This document shows positions 26,177-37,300 of a stretch of 64,000 nucleotides of DNA, in pieces (position 1 is the first letter of the stretch; the number at the start of each line of letters is the position of its first letter). Below the pieces are notes generated by a model. The model searched no databases. It was not told the DNA's origin and was given only the letters and a program-made list of their open reading frames with translations. The stretch is taken from assembly GCA_902495355.1 (NCBI GenBank), contig CABUWV010000012.1, positions 1 through 64,000 on the forward strand. The letters run 5' to 3'. Source of the DNA: an uncultured Collinsella sp. Its GTDB lineage: Bacteria; Actinomycetota; Coriobacteriia; Coriobacteriales; Coriobacteriaceae. Made by a program: the position numbers and the translations under genes.

Positions 26177-26539
26177 CTAGAATGTCGCGGACCACAGCCC
26201 GTGCAGGTTGCAGTAGGCATAGACGGTACCGGTCTTGGAGCCGCCCGCAAAAAACGTCGCGGGTTTCATGCCGGGCTCAAGGTAATGAACCTCTAAGCGG
26301 CCCTCGGCCTCAAGCGCGATCCACTCAATGTAGTGCTCGGGCAGGCTGGGGTGCTCGACCGAGCCAATGCGTGCGCGAATCACGTGACCGTCACGCTCGG
26401 TCTCGACAACAGGCACGTGCTTCTCGTGCGCCGCGTCCTCAGTGTTTGCAGTCAGTTCCGTGCAACCGGCAGGGGTCGCAACGTCGTCGCCAAGGGCGGC
26501 AATGAGCTTACCGTCGGGGTCCTTAAAGAATTTCGCCAT
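26177..26539 (-). CDS. Superoxide reductase (desulfoferrodoxin-type, without desulforedoxin site)
   Basis: A 120-aa protein starting at MAKFFKDPDG (AAAGGAG upstream). It reduces superoxide to hydrogen peroxide, a defence typical of anaerobes. The catalytic iron site is complete: His41, His63, His69, Cys110 and His113 (EKHVP, VEHPSLPEHYIEWI, CNLHGLW), with the catalytic Lys40 beside His41. In classical desulfoferrodoxin the first ~35 residues carry four Cys for a second iron; here only Cys26 is left, so the N-terminal domain is present but metal-free. No rubredoxin partner gene is next to it. It is monocistronic. Confidence 0.92.
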   Translation of the reverse strand: MAKFFKDPDGKLIAALGDDVATPAGCTELTANTEDAAHEKHVPVVETERDGHVIRARIGSVEHPSLPEHYIEWIALEAEGRLEVHYLEPGMKPATFFAGGSKTGTVYAYCNLHGLWSATF

Positions 26540-26689
26540 GATGTTCTCCTTTGCTGATGTGCCAATGTTCTTGATGGTTCTTATGCCCAAAGGCAGACAA
26601 ACCATCCACGGCATGGCAAATGAACACATAACGGGCGGGAACGGTGGGGTGGCGCGTACTATCCGCCCTGGCGGCCCCACCCGAGCGGG

Positions 26690-29600
26690 TTAGCGACCGT
26701 CGCCGCCGAGCAGCGCCAGAACATCCTCGCGCGTGAACAGTGCCGACGAGATGCCGTCGCCGCCGAGCACGCTGTTGACCAGGTCGCGCTTGGACTCCTG
26801 CATCTGCATAATGCGTTCCTCGATCGTGTCCTTGGCGATGAGCTTGTACACGGTCACGGCATGTTGCTGGCCAATACGGTGTGCACGGTCAGTCGCTTGG
26901 TCCTGCGCCGCCACGTTCCACCACGGGTCGTAGTGAATGACCACGTCGGCAGCCGTCAGGTTAAGGCCCACGCCACCCGCCTTGAGCGAAATCAAAAAGA
27001 CCGGAACCTCGCCCGCTTGGAACTGCGCGACCATCTTGGCGCGGCTCTCCTTAGACGAAGCGCCCGTGAGCTTAAGGAAGGCGATGTCCTCCTTGGCCAG
27101 GCGCTTGCCAATGATATCGAGCATGCCCGTAAACTGGCTGAACAGCAAGATGTGATGACCGCCGTCGAGCGCGCCGTGAACGAGCTCCATACACGTATCG
27201 AGCTTAGCGCTTCCCGCCTTGTAGTCCGCATAGTGCAGATGCGGGTCGCAGCAAATCTGGCGCAGCTTGGTGAGCTCGGCAAGTACCTTGAGCTTGTCTT
27301 TCTTAAACTCCCCCGCCTCGCGGTGCTGCACTTGTTGGGCAATGCGGTCCTGGTTGGCCAGGTAGAGCTTGCGCTGCTCTCCGGTAAGTTGCGCCATCAC
27401 CGTATCCTCGATCTTCTCGGGCAGGTCGGCCACCACGTCTTCCTTTACGCGACGCAGCACAAACGGCGACACGAGCGCCTGCAGACGAGCGGCGCTGTCA
27501 CCCTCGGCGTGCTCGACCGGGCTTTCGAAGCGCTTGGCAAACGACTCGCGCGTGCCCAGAAGACCCGGCATCAAAAAGTCGAAGATACTCCAGAGCTCGG
27601 ACAGGCGGTTTTCGATGGGCGTTCCCGTCAAGGCAAAGCGCACGCCGGCCGGCAGGCGCTTGGCGGCGCGCGCCACCTGGGTGAGCGGGTTTTTAATGTA
27701 CTGGGCCTCGTCGAGCACCACGCGAGCAAAGTCCTGCTCGATGTATTCGTCGATGTCGCGGCGCATGAGGTCATACGACGTCACGACCACGTTGTGCTCG
27801 GCCACGCCAGCGATCTGCACACGGCGTTGAGCCTTGGCGCCCACAATGGCGCACACATCAAGCGAGGGGGCAAAGCGCTCCAACTCGGCAGTCCAGTTGT
27901 ACACGAGCGACGCGGGGCACACCACAAGCGTGGGCTTGGTATCCCCCGCTTCCACGCGCGCCAGAATGTGCGCGATCATCTGCAGAGTTTTGCCCAAGCC
28001 CATATCGTCGGCCAAGATGCCGCCAAGGCCCAAGTGCTCAAGCGAGCCGAGCCACTGATAGCCGTCGACCTGGTAGCCACGCAGCGTAGCCTTGAGCGAG
28101 GCGGGCACCGTAAAGTCCATCTTGCCGAGCGTGTCCAGACGCTCGACGGTGCGGCGGAACGCGGCGTCGCGATCGGCCTCGAGCGCCGGCGTGCGCGCGA
28201 GCATGCTGTCGACAAAAAGGGTGCTCGAGGCGGGAAGCGACACGCCGTCGAGCAGGTCGACGGCATCGACGCCCAGGTCCTCGGCAAGACCAAACGCGGC
28301 ACGAGCGCCCTCGTCCAGGCGAACGATGTCGCCGGATGTAAGGCGAGCGAACGTCTGGTGGCGCTTGTAGGAATCGAGGTAGATGGCAAGGTCGGCCGCT
28401 GAAAGCCCGCTCGCACCCAGTTCGACATCGAGCAGGTTGCTCTTGACGGTCGCACGCACCGAAAGCTTGGGCGCAGGACGGACCGAGATCTGGCGCAGGC
28501 GGTCGCTGAGCATGACCTCGCCCAGCTCGGACAGGGCAGACAGGCCCTCGGTCAGCAAGCGGAACAGGCGGGCGTCGTCGCGCTCCTCAAACGCCAGGCC
28601 GCCCTCGTAAAAGTCGAAATACAGGGCAGCCGTGTCCATAACGCGAAACTCCGCCACCGTATCGCGGGGCGGAACGCCGGGGCGTTGCTCTTCGAAAGGA
28701 CTGCCCGGAGCACCAAGACTAAAGAGATCTGCCGACCAATCGCCGTAGGCCACCGTAATCTTGCAGGTCACAAGACCATCGTCGACGCCAATCGCCATAG
28801 CAAAGCTCGGCTCGGGCGCCACGGTATCGAGCGCGGCGGGAGCGGTCAGGTCGGTGTAGTCGCGCAAGATCGGCAGCGCCATGCGGCAGAACTCACCCAC
28901 CTGGTCGGCGGCGATATGGACCGGCGTGCGGCAGGGCAACAAGTGCGATAGGAACGGCGCCGCATGTTGGGCAAACGCCGTGTCGGTACGGCGTGCTCGG
29001 CGCATATCGACCAGATAGGCTGCGTCGCTCGCGACAAAGCAATACGTATCGGCCGGAAGGCGCAAGTCATAGCTGCCTCCCGCCGCCGGTGCAATCTTGG
29101 CGGCAAGGAGCGGCGGGCACTTAGCCGGGACTTCGCCCTCCCCCTGCGGCGACGGCTCGACCGCCACCTCGTAGGAGCGATGCGTCGTCGTCCCCCGCGA
29201 CCAAGCGGGCTCAAAGGACATGGTCCTGCCGCGCAGCAGGTCCAGCACGGACACGACGGAATACTCGGATACCGGCAACTGACGCTCGGCGACAAAGCCG
29301 CTGCGGGCAAAGTCATACGATGCCGAGCGCGAGCTCGTAATATCGCCTAGGTAGGCGACCGTCATTGCGATAAAGTCGAGCAGCTTTGTCGACACGTCAT
29401 CGAAAGCTTCGGGCACATGGGCAAACGTAAGCTTCTTGCCATAGGAGAACGTACCGCCGCGCACATAGGCATCGACCATGCCGTCGATATCCTTAACCGC
29501 GTAGGACACCGAACCGCAGCGAATGCGAAACTCGAGCGCCCAGTTAAAGCGATCGGCAAACAGCGGATTGTAGTACGGCACCAGCGAGGGCTCCAGCACC

Positions 29601-30163
29601 GCTTTGGGCGCATCGGGGTCAATGGTGCCGGCGAGCTTGCGACGCATGGCCACGAGCTCGTCCATGCACGCGTCCGAAAGATCGGAAAGCGCCGCCACAA
29701 GGCTCGGGCTCGTGGGGACGGGTGCCGGGAAGGGAAAGTTGGGGTTGACCGCAGATGCGGTGGGCGCGGGGCGCGTGGGCTGCTTGGATTGTGCGGGCTC
29801 CGCCGTAAACGTACGAACCGGCGTGCGCAGCCCCTCAACAGGCTCAATGCCGCTTGCGTCCAGGTACGCCAGCGCCGTGGCGATGGCATGCTTGCACATG
29901 CCGGGGTAGCGATAGGCAGCGGGGCAATCGCAGTCGTAGTCGATCACCTCGTGCTCGTCCATGTCGAGTTCCACATGCGTCTTGTACAGGTCGCCGCGCG
30001 AGCCGCGCACCGTGCCCTCGACCGTCACGTTTTTGGAGAAGCGCGAGCCGCTGTCCTCAATCGACAGCACGGCGCCGTTGAGCATGAGCGAGCGCCCCTT
30101 CATAAAGGTACTGCTGAGCGCCGCCTCCTTACGAAGCGCCTGCACAAACGTCCCCCGCGTCAT
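26690..30163 (-). CDS. SWIM zinc-finger SNF2-family DEAD-like helicase
   Basis: A 1157-aa ATPase; start chosen at MTRGTFVQAL (GGAGG 5 nt upstream). The N-terminus has a SWIM finger (CDC...CKH, about 78-90) that likely binds nucleic acid or protein. A long central region follows, including a bacterial SNF2-associated domain. The C-terminal motor has Walker A ADDMGLGKT (about 719), the Walker B form DEAQ (VVLDEAQYIKN), motif III TGTPIENRLSELW and motif VI QATDRAHRIGQ. Bacterial SNF2 proteins of this kind are DNA translocases; their substrates are usually unknown. The gene lies next to dnaE and recombination genes, which would fit a role in DNA transactions. The 26540-26689 gap has a weak GC-rich hairpin only. 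Confidence 0.9.
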   Translation of the reverse strand: MTRGTFVQALRKEAALSSTFMKGRSLMLNGAVLSIEDSGSRFSKNVTVEGTVRGSRGDLYKTHVELDMDEHEVIDYDCDCPAAYRYPGMCKHAIATALAYLDASGIEPVEGLRTPVRTFTAEPAQSKQPTRPAPTASAVNPNFPFPAPVPTSPSLVAALSDLSDACMDELVAMRRKLAGTIDPDAPKAVLEPSLVPYYNPLFADRFNWALEFRIRCGSVSYAVKDIDGMVDAYVRGGTFSYGKKLTFAHVPEAFDDVSTKLLDFIAMTVAYLGDITSSRSASYDFARSGFVAERQLPVSEYSVVSVLDLLRGRTMSFEPAWSRGTTTHRSYEVAVEPSPQGEGEVPAKCPPLLAAKIAPAAGGSYDLRLPADTYCFVASDAAYLVDMRRARRTDTAFAQHAAPFLSHLLPCRTPVHIAADQVGEFCRMALPILRDYTDLTAPAALDTVAPEPSFAMAIGVDDGLVTCKITVAYGDWSADLFSLGAPGSPFEEQRPGVPPRDTVAEFRVMDTAALYFDFYEGGLAFEERDDARLFRLLTEGLSALSELGEVMLSDRLRQISVRPAPKLSVRATVKSNLLDVELGASGLSAADLAIYLDSYKRHQTFARLTSGDIVRLDEGARAAFGLAEDLGVDAVDLLDGVSLPASSTLFVDSMLARTPALEADRDAAFRRTVERLDTLGKMDFTVPASLKATLRGYQVDGYQWLGSLEHLGLGGILADDMGLGKTLQMIAHILARVEAGDTKPTLVVCPASLVYNWTAELERFAPSLDVCAIVGAKAQRRVQIAGVAEHNVVVTSYDLMRRDIDEYIEQDFARVVLDEAQYIKNPLTQVARAAKRLPAGVRFALTGTPIENRLSELWSIFDFLMPGLLGTRESFAKRFESPVEHAEGDSAARLQALVSPFVLRRVKEDVVADLPEKIEDTVMAQLTGEQRKLYLANQDRIAQQVQHREAGEFKKDKLKVLAELTKLRQICCDPHLHYADYKAGSAKLDTCMELVHGALDGGHHILLFSQFTGMLDIIGKRLAKEDIAFLKLTGASSKESRAKMVAQFQAGEVPVFLISLKAGGVGLNLTAADVVIHYDPWWNVAAQDQATDRAHRIGQQHAVTVYKLIAKDTIEERIMQMQESKRDLVNSVLGGDGISSALFTREDVLALLGGDGR

Positions 30164-30183
30164 CACTTCCTCCAATCTCACCC

Positions 30184-30312
30184 GGGGTAGCTAATTTGGG
30201 ACGGGGCTTTTTAGCTACCCCCCATATGTCGGTTGAGATGCATTCCGACCCCGACTCATTCGCCGTCGGCCAAAGGGCAGCTAAAAAAGCCCCGTCCCAA
30301 ATTAGCTACCCC
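30184..30312. repeat. Palindromic repeat, family C
   Basis: Inverted arms at 30184-30214 (GGGGTAGCTAATTTGGGACG then GGGCTTTTT) and 30282-30312 match almost perfectly, separated by about 67 nt. It begins 13 nt after the dnaE stop codon (30326, minus strand). No T-run follows. No other copy is in the window. Confidence 0.72.
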
Positions 30313-30325
30313 GCCAACGCCGTCC

Positions 30326-33300
30326 TTAAATCACCGTCACGCGGCCTTGGTTACCCACGATGGCCTTGGCCTCTGCCAGCAGCGGAATCGAGCGTGCGTT
30401 GACCTTGGCCGGCACCTCGGCACGCAGTACGCGCCCGTCCACCTGCTCGATAAAGATCTCCACGCGGTCGCCGCCCGGGTTGGCGGTTAGCACCGTGGCA
30501 AGACGCGCCATATTGCCCTGGCTAAAGCGGCTGTTGGGCACCATGACCTCAAACACCTTGGGCTTGTTGTTCTCCTCGTTAAGCTCAAGCGGCACGATCT
30601 CCTGCGCGATGATCTGGTCGCCGCGGTCCGAACGCTCGAGCTTGCCCTTAATGCGAACAAACGCATCAGACAGCTGCGCACCGGTCTCGGGATCGACCTC
30701 GCCATACAGATACCCCTCGGCCTCCTTGTAGGTCTTGGGGAACACCACGACCGTGGCCTCGCCTTCCATGTCTTCGAGCTGCACGATGCCCATGGGGTCG
30801 CCGTTTTTGGTCACGCGCTTGGACACGCTCGAGACCATGCCGGCCCACCACAGCGCCTTGCCCTCGGGAATCTCCTGGTTGATGGTGCCACCCGTGGGGT
30901 TTTGCACCTCGTATCCGGTGTCGATCTGCGAGAACGAGAAGTCGCGCGCCTTGGCTAGCGCATACTCAAACGGGCGCAGCGGGTGGTCCGAGACATAGAT
31001 GCCCAGAACCTCCTTCTCCTGGCTCAACTTAAGGTGGCGGTCCCATTCCTGGCCATCCGGATCGGGCACGCTCACCTCAAAGCCCGAACCCTCAACATCA
31101 CCAAACATGTCGAAGAACGACGTCTGGCCGCTCGCGCGATCTTTCTGGCGCTTTACCGCGGCATCGATGATGTTCTCGGGGTTGTTCTTGTCCACAAAGT
31201 GCATCATCTGGCGGCGCGGATAGCCCGTTGAGTCAAAGGCGCCTGCCTTGATGAGCGATTCGATCACGCGACGGTTGGCCTGGCTCGAGTCCACGCGCTC
31301 GACAAAATCGTGCAGCGTCTTAAACGGACCGCCCGCCTCGCGCTCGGCGATAATCGCCTGCGCCACGCCGGTGCCCACGCCGCGGATGCCAGCCAAACCA
31401 AAGCGCACGCCTTCCTTGGTAGCCGTGAACTCGGTACCGGACTCGTTGACATCTGGCGAAAGCACGGGGATGCCGTCGTGGCGGCACGCCGAGACGTAGT
31501 GCACGATCTTGTCGGTCTTGCCCGTATAGGACGTCAGAACGGCCGCCATGTACTCGTGCGGATAATGCGCCTTGAGCCACGCCGTCTGCATAACCAGGAT
31601 GGCGTAGCCGGCAGAGTGCGACTTGTTAAAGGCGTAAGATGCGAATTCGAGAACATCGTCCCAAATCTTCTGGGCGACCTCGCGCGTGTAGTTGTTCTTG
31701 ATAGCGCCGTTCATCCAGTGGTCGTAGGTGGTCTCGTCCGAGCCATCCTCCCAGTGGAGCACCGTCGACGTGAGCAGCTTGATCTTTTTCTTAGCCACGG
31801 GCTTACGGATACGCGAGTCCGATTCGCCCTTGGAGAAGCCGCACATCTCAACGGAGATGAGCATAACCTGCTCCTGGTAGACCATGGTGCCGTAGGTTTC
31901 GCCCAGGATGTCGTCCAGACGGTCGTCGTAGGAGACGGCCGGCTCCTTGCCGTTCATACGGTTGATGTAGGACGAGACCATGCCGGCGCCCAACGGGCCC
32001 GGGCGGTACAGGGCGATCAATGCCACGACGTGTTTGTACTCGGTGGGCTTCATGTTCTTGATCGTGGCCGTCATGCCGGCGGACTCGACCTGGAAGACGC
32101 CGGCGGTGTGGCCGGAACCCATGAGCTTAAAGATCTCGGGATCGTCAAAGGGAATCTCTTCCTCTTTGATGTCGATGCCGAAGTTCTTTTTGATGTTTGC
32201 CTTGGCCTTGGAGATAACCGTCAGCGTGCGCAGGCCCAAGAAGTCCATCTTGAGCAGGCCCATGTCGGCAACGGTATGGCCCTCGTACTGGGTAATCTCG
32301 ACGCCGCCCTTGGTGTCGAGCTTGGTGGGCACATGCTCGTTGACGGGATCGCGGCAGATCAGAACGGCGCACGCGTGCACGCCCTCGCCACGGGTGAGGC
32401 CCTCGATCGAGAGCGCCGTGTCGATGATGCGGCGGGCGTCGTCATCCTTTTTATAGGCCTCGGCAAAGTCGGGGTTAAACAGATCCTCTTTGCCGGGTTG
32501 CTTTTCGAGCACCTGCTTGAGCTTGACCTTGGGGTCGCTCGAGACCATCTTGGACAGGCGCTGGCCCATGTAGACCGGATAGTCCAGCACGCGCGCGGCG
32601 TCGTTGATGGCCTGCTTGGCCTTGATGGTCGAGTAGGTGATGACGTGGGTGACCTTCTCGGGGCCGTAGAGCTGGCGAACGTGCTCCACGACCTCGAGGC
32701 GCCGCTCATCGTCGAAGTCCATATCGATATCGGGCATCTCGGTACGCTGCGGGGACAGGAACCTCTCGAACATCAGGCCGTTCTCGAGCGGGTCGAACGC
32801 GGTGATGTTCATGGCGTAGGCGACGATAGCGCCGGCGGCCGAGCCACGGCCGGGGCCGACGCCGATGCCGTTGTCCTTGGCCCATTGCACGTACTCGGCG
32901 ACGATCAAGAAGTAGGCGGCAAAGCCCTTGTCGCAGATGACCTTGTATTCGTACTCAAAGCGCTCTTTGATGTTGACGCCGCCGATCTCGCGCGTGGCCC
33001 AGTCGTCACCGTAGTGCTGACGCAGGCCTTTCTCGCACTCGCGGCGGAACTGGCTCTCGTGCGTCTCTCCGGGATCGAGCAACGGGAAGCGCGGCAGGAT
33101 GATAGAGTCCCAGTCCAGCTCAACGTAGCACTTGTCGGCGATCTCGAGCGTGTTGTCGCAGGCCTCGGGGCAATACGGGAACATCGCCCGCATCTCCTCC
33201 TCGGTCTTCATGTAAAACTCCGAGCCGGTCATGCGCATGCGGTTGGGGTCATCGACCTTGGCGTTCATGCCAATACACATGATGACGTCCTGCACGGGCG

Positions 33301-34129
33301 CATCCTCGCGGCGCAGGTAGTGGAAGTCGTTGGTGGCGATGACCTTGACGCCCACCTGCTTGGCGATATCGATGAGCGTGCGGTCCATCTGCTCGTCGGT
33401 CAGGCCGTTGTCGGTGGTGATGCCATGTTCCTGGATCTCGATGTAGAAGTCGCCGGGGTCGAAGGTATCGCGGAAGGTCTCGGCCCACTTGATGGCGCCC
33501 TCCATGTCACCGCGGTCGATGTATTTGGGGATGATGCCCGCGATGCAGGCGCTCGTGCAGATCATGCCCTTGGCGTGGCGGCGTAGGTTGTCGAGCGTCA
33601 CGCGCGGCTTGTAGTAAAAGCCCTGCACGGCGGCCTCGGAAACCGTCTGCATCAGGTTGACGTAGCCTTCCTGGTCTTTGGCCAGAAGGATCATGTGGTA
33701 GAGCTCGGGCTTGTGGTCGCGGGCAAGGGTCTCGTCCGGCGTAAAGTAGACCTCGCAGCCAAAGATGGGCTTGATGACCAGAGGCGGCTTGAGCTCGTCG
33801 ATATTGCCCTTCTCGTCCCACATGGCCATGTCCTTCACATACTGGGCATGCTCGCGCGGGTTTTCCTCGGGGTCGGGCTCCACCAGCTCGTCGCGGCGGT
33901 CCTTTTCCAAGAAGGCCTTGTCGTGGCTCCAGGTTTTGTACTCGGGCGTGTTGTGATTGACGGCGTCGCAGGCCAGCGCCAGGTCGGGCACGCCATACAT
34001 GTAGCCGTGGTCGGTAATGGCCACGGCGGGCATGCCAAGTTCAACGGCACGATTGACCATATCCTGGATACGGGTTGCGCCGTCGAGCATGGAGAAAACA
34101 GTGTGATTGTGCAGATGGACGAATGCCAT
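30326..34129 (-). CDS. dnaE: DNA polymerase III alpha subunit
   Basis: A 1267-aa replicative polymerase, GGAG upstream. The PHP domain is at the N-terminus (VHLHNHTVFSMLDGA, ITDHGYMYG, ATNDFHYLRREDA). The polymerase core includes GVGPGRGSAAGAIVAYAM (about 420) and the catalytic Asp pair in PDIDMDFDDE (about 463). Then FNKSHSAGYA in the fingers, a helix-hairpin-helix (IRGVGTGVAQAI), and a C-terminal OB fold (GIVQLEDMEGEATVVVFP). It is of the DnaE1 type, with no exonuclease insertion. Between it and addA lies palindrome A1. Confidence 0.97.
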   Translation of the reverse strand: MAFVHLHNHTVFSMLDGATRIQDMVNRAVELGMPAVAITDHGYMYGVPDLALACDAVNHNTPEYKTWSHDKAFLEKDRRDELVEPDPEENPREHAQYVKDMAMWDEKGNIDELKPPLVIKPIFGCEVYFTPDETLARDHKPELYHMILLAKDQEGYVNLMQTVSEAAVQGFYYKPRVTLDNLRRHAKGMICTSACIAGIIPKYIDRGDMEGAIKWAETFRDTFDPGDFYIEIQEHGITTDNGLTDEQMDRTLIDIAKQVGVKVIATNDFHYLRREDAPVQDVIMCIGMNAKVDDPNRMRMTGSEFYMKTEEEMRAMFPYCPEACDNTLEIADKCYVELDWDSIILPRFPLLDPGETHESQFRRECEKGLRQHYGDDWATREIGGVNIKERFEYEYKVICDKGFAAYFLIVAEYVQWAKDNGIGVGPGRGSAAGAIVAYAMNITAFDPLENGLMFERFLSPQRTEMPDIDMDFDDERRLEVVEHVRQLYGPEKVTHVITYSTIKAKQAINDAARVLDYPVYMGQRLSKMVSSDPKVKLKQVLEKQPGKEDLFNPDFAEAYKKDDDARRIIDTALSIEGLTRGEGVHACAVLICRDPVNEHVPTKLDTKGGVEITQYEGHTVADMGLLKMDFLGLRTLTVISKAKANIKKNFGIDIKEEEIPFDDPEIFKLMGSGHTAGVFQVESAGMTATIKNMKPTEYKHVVALIALYRPGPLGAGMVSSYINRMNGKEPAVSYDDRLDDILGETYGTMVYQEQVMLISVEMCGFSKGESDSRIRKPVAKKKIKLLTSTVLHWEDGSDETTYDHWMNGAIKNNYTREVAQKIWDDVLEFASYAFNKSHSAGYAILVMQTAWLKAHYPHEYMAAVLTSYTGKTDKIVHYVSACRHDGIPVLSPDVNESGTEFTATKEGVRFGLAGIRGVGTGVAQAIIAEREAGGPFKTLHDFVERVDSSQANRRVIESLIKAGAFDSTGYPRRQMMHFVDKNNPENIIDAAVKRQKDRASGQTSFFDMFGDVEGSGFEVSVPDPDGQEWDRHLKLSQEKEVLGIYVSDHPLRPFEYALAKARDFSFSQIDTGYEVQNPTGGTINQEIPEGKALWWAGMVSSVSKRVTKNGDPMGIVQLEDMEGEATVVVFPKTYKEAEGYLYGEVDPETGAQLSDAFVRIKGKLERSDRGDQIIAQEIVPLELNEENNKPKVFEVMVPNSRFSQGNMARLATVLTANPGGDRVEIFIEQVDGRVLRAEVPAKVNARSIPLLAEAKAIVGNQGRVTVI

Positions 34130-34228
34130 GTGATGAGCTCCGATGCGGGTTCGTGTTCTGACTGAACGATTTTACCGCACGGCGCGGACGGCACCCGAAC
34201 CTAGCCAAACCAACACGGCTCCTCTTGC

Positions 34229-34296
34229 AGTTGCGGTGAAATGCGGACTGTTTGGCGGCTTTTTTGACCAAAACAGTCCGTATTCCACCGCAAGTT
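34229..34296. repeat. Palindromic repeat, family A (copy A1)
   Basis: Inverted arms AGTTGCGGTGAAATGCGGAC (then TGTTT) and their near-complement around a ~17-nt loop. It starts 10 nt past the addA stop codon (34306). Arms differ from A2/A3 by a few substitutions (GC in place of AG in the AATAGGG part). Confidence 0.8.
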
Positions 34297-34305
34297 ATCT
34301 GAGGA

Positions 34306-37300
34306 CTAGAGGTTGTAGGTGACCACTTGAGGTTCGGCGGGATTGACGAAGATGGTTGGATTCGCCCGCTCCACGCGAACGAACTTGACGGTCACGACCT
34401 CAAAGCCCGCCTTGTGCAGAACGTCGGCGTAAACGCGCGCCTGCAAGGCGTGTTTCTCGAGCAGCTGCTCCGGCGTCTCATCCGGCGTGCCACCCGTCTT
34501 GTAGTCGATGACCAGTGCGCGCGACGGATCCGCCGGGTCGGTTGCCAAGGCATCGATGGCGCCCTCGGCATAGGCGCCGTAGCGGGCGATATCCTCGTCC
34601 TCGCAGCCCAGCGAGAAGAACGGCACCTCGGCACGGATGCACGGCCACGCGAGCAGCTCGGCACGAACCGACGACTTGAGCCAGCGATCCAGAGCGACAT
34701 CGAAGCGCTCGCGCTGTTCCGGCGTCAGGCGCCACAAGCGAGCCAGGGCGTCGGCACGCTCAACGGGCAGCGCATCGGCACCCATCTCGATGAGCCACTG
34801 GCAAGCGGCGTGGAAGGCCGAGCCCAGCGCCATGGGGTTGCCGGCGGGCTCGACAGCAGCCACGTCCGCATCGGCCATCTCCGAGCCATCCGACTCCGCA
34901 TCATCGCCGGACTCGTCCATGGGAACAAGCGCCTCGGCGGCACGGTCCTCGGACTCGGCATGCAGCGCCACGGCAATTGACGAGTAGCTATACGAGTCAC
35001 GCACCGGGAACGGACAGATGCCCATGCGCACGCCCACTGCCTGGGGATACACGAGCTCAAACGCATCGGGCTCGGGGTCGGCAGGACCGGGCACAGTTGA
35101 GTGCGCAGCATTATCAGCGACATCGACATCGCCGCGAACAAGCCTGCCCTCGGCATCCAGCGAAGCGTTGGCCTCAAACGCCTGCTCGTCAAACGTAAAG
35201 TCCGCCAGCGAGATGAGCTCGTAGTCGCCCGGTTGGGAGTTGTCGAACACCAAACGGTCGCTATCGAGCTGCGGCATGTCCAGACTGTCAGTCGGCAGGA
35301 TGCGGCGCAGCACGTCGTAGGTCAGATCGGTCTCGACGTCGAAGGTCGGCGCCGTCACCTTGCCGCGGCTCACACCGGCATCCATCGCCAAGATCACCAG
35401 CTCGCCCGCTCGCGTCATGGCAACATAGAGCAAGCGGGCCCGCTCCTCGAGCGAAAGCTGCAGGTCGTCGTTGCGCAGGCGAGCAAATGCCTCGGCGGGA
35501 GAACCCGTCGCACAGACGTCCTCCATGAGCTCCGGCGGCAGCCACAGCGACGTACCCTTGCCCTTAAACGCATGCTCAAACTGTTTTTTGACGTCGTCGC
35601 CCTTCACAAAGGTACCGTCGGCGAGCTTAACGCCGTCGAAGCGTGCCGGCAGTGCCACGACCTGCGCTCCGCCCTCGACGCGACCCATCTGTGCCGCACC
35701 GGACGATTTGCGCACGCCAAAACACTCGGCAACCGCCACGACCGGATACTCCAGGCCCTTGGACGCATGCACGGTCATGATGCGCACCGCGCCGTCGCCC
35801 TCCTCGTTGAGGGCGCCCGGGGCCTCCTTGCCCGCCAAGAAGCGGTCGAAGGCGAGCGCGATGGAGCGCGGAGAATTGCCGAGCTCGGCCTCTGCCTCGG
35901 CCACGGCGTCGAGCGCCTTGAGCACGTTGGCGGCAATGGCCTTGCCCTCGGGGCCGCGCTGCGCCAGACGCACGAACCAGCCGGAGGCGTTGACCACGTC
36001 GCGCGCGATGGCAGCGAACGAATCACGCCCCACGCGACGCAGTGCGTAGCGCAGCACCTCGCGGGCGCGCGTTACGAGCGGCAAGCCCTGCAAGCCCGGC
36101 ACATCGGAATCGCTCATGATACCCGCATCGATGTTGCGGCGCGAGGTCTCCCCCGTCTGCTCGTCGAGCTTGGTCGCCAGCGCCAGGAACTCCTGGGCGC
36201 CGAGTGCAAACATCGGCGAGGCCAACAGCGGCATAAGACCCTGCGCCGTATCGGCCGGATTGGCGAGCGCGCAGACCAGGGCACGCACCGTCTGCACCTC
36301 GGCCGCCTGGGCAAAGACCGAGCCGCCTGCGATGACGCAGTCGAGTCCTTGGTCGCGGAAGGCCTGCGCGTAGACGTCGGCATTGGTCATGCGACCCAGC
36401 AGCAGCACCATATCGCCCTGGGGCTGCCCCGCTTTGACGAGCGCTTGGAACCGCTCGGCAATCGCGCGAGCTTTCGCCTGCGTTCGCTCCTGCGTGCTGC
36501 CGCCGGCAACGAACAGCGCCTGGCGGCGCGACGCCTTTGCCTTGAGCTTGCCCTTGCGTTTGTCGCTCGGTTCAAGATCCAAGAACCCCTGCATCAAACC
36601 ACCGGTGTCGCCGTCAAAGACGCGCGCCACGTAGCGCAGCACCTCGTCGTGGCTGCGGAAGTTGCGGACAAGCTTGACGAGCTCGCCGGCGGGGGCATCG
36701 GACGTGGTGACCGTCTCGGACGCCGCCGTCGAACCCACCTTGCGCTCCTGGCGACGGAACACCTCGACCTCGGCACCGCGGAAGCGGTAGATCGACTGCT
36801 GCGCATCGCCCACGGTGCACAGCGCGCGCTCCCCCTCGCCCGTCAGATAGCGAATCAAATCGACCTGCATCTGGTCGGTATCCTGGAACTCATCGATCAT
36901 GACCATCTTAAAGCGGCCCTCGTAGGCAGCTCGAATAGACGGGTAGTCGCGCAGCGCCTCGTATGCCATGCGCAACAGATCGTTATTGTCGAGCGCGGAC
37001 TGGCCGGCCTTGAGCGCACGGTACTCCGCCTCCACAGCACGGGCAAGCGCCACCAGCGCATCGAGCGCCGGACCGCCGCAGGCAAGCACGATATTGATAA
37101 ACGCATCGGCCGCCTCGGCCTTGAGTAGCTCCACCTGCTCCTTAGGAAACGCCTTGCTCGCCCGAGGCATGCCGCACGACATCATGAGTCGCGCCGCATC
37201 CTCCATGGTTTTGCCGCTCGCCTCAAACGCGTCGATGGCGTCGAGTGCCGCCTGCGCTTTCTCGGTCGCAGCCTTGCTTGCACCCAACGCCGCACGATAG

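Noticed and set aside
26861..37128. Several long plus-strand frames opposite the SNF2, dnaE and addA genes
   Set aside because: Each is a mirror of a conserved minus-strand gene; no ribosome site, no family motif.
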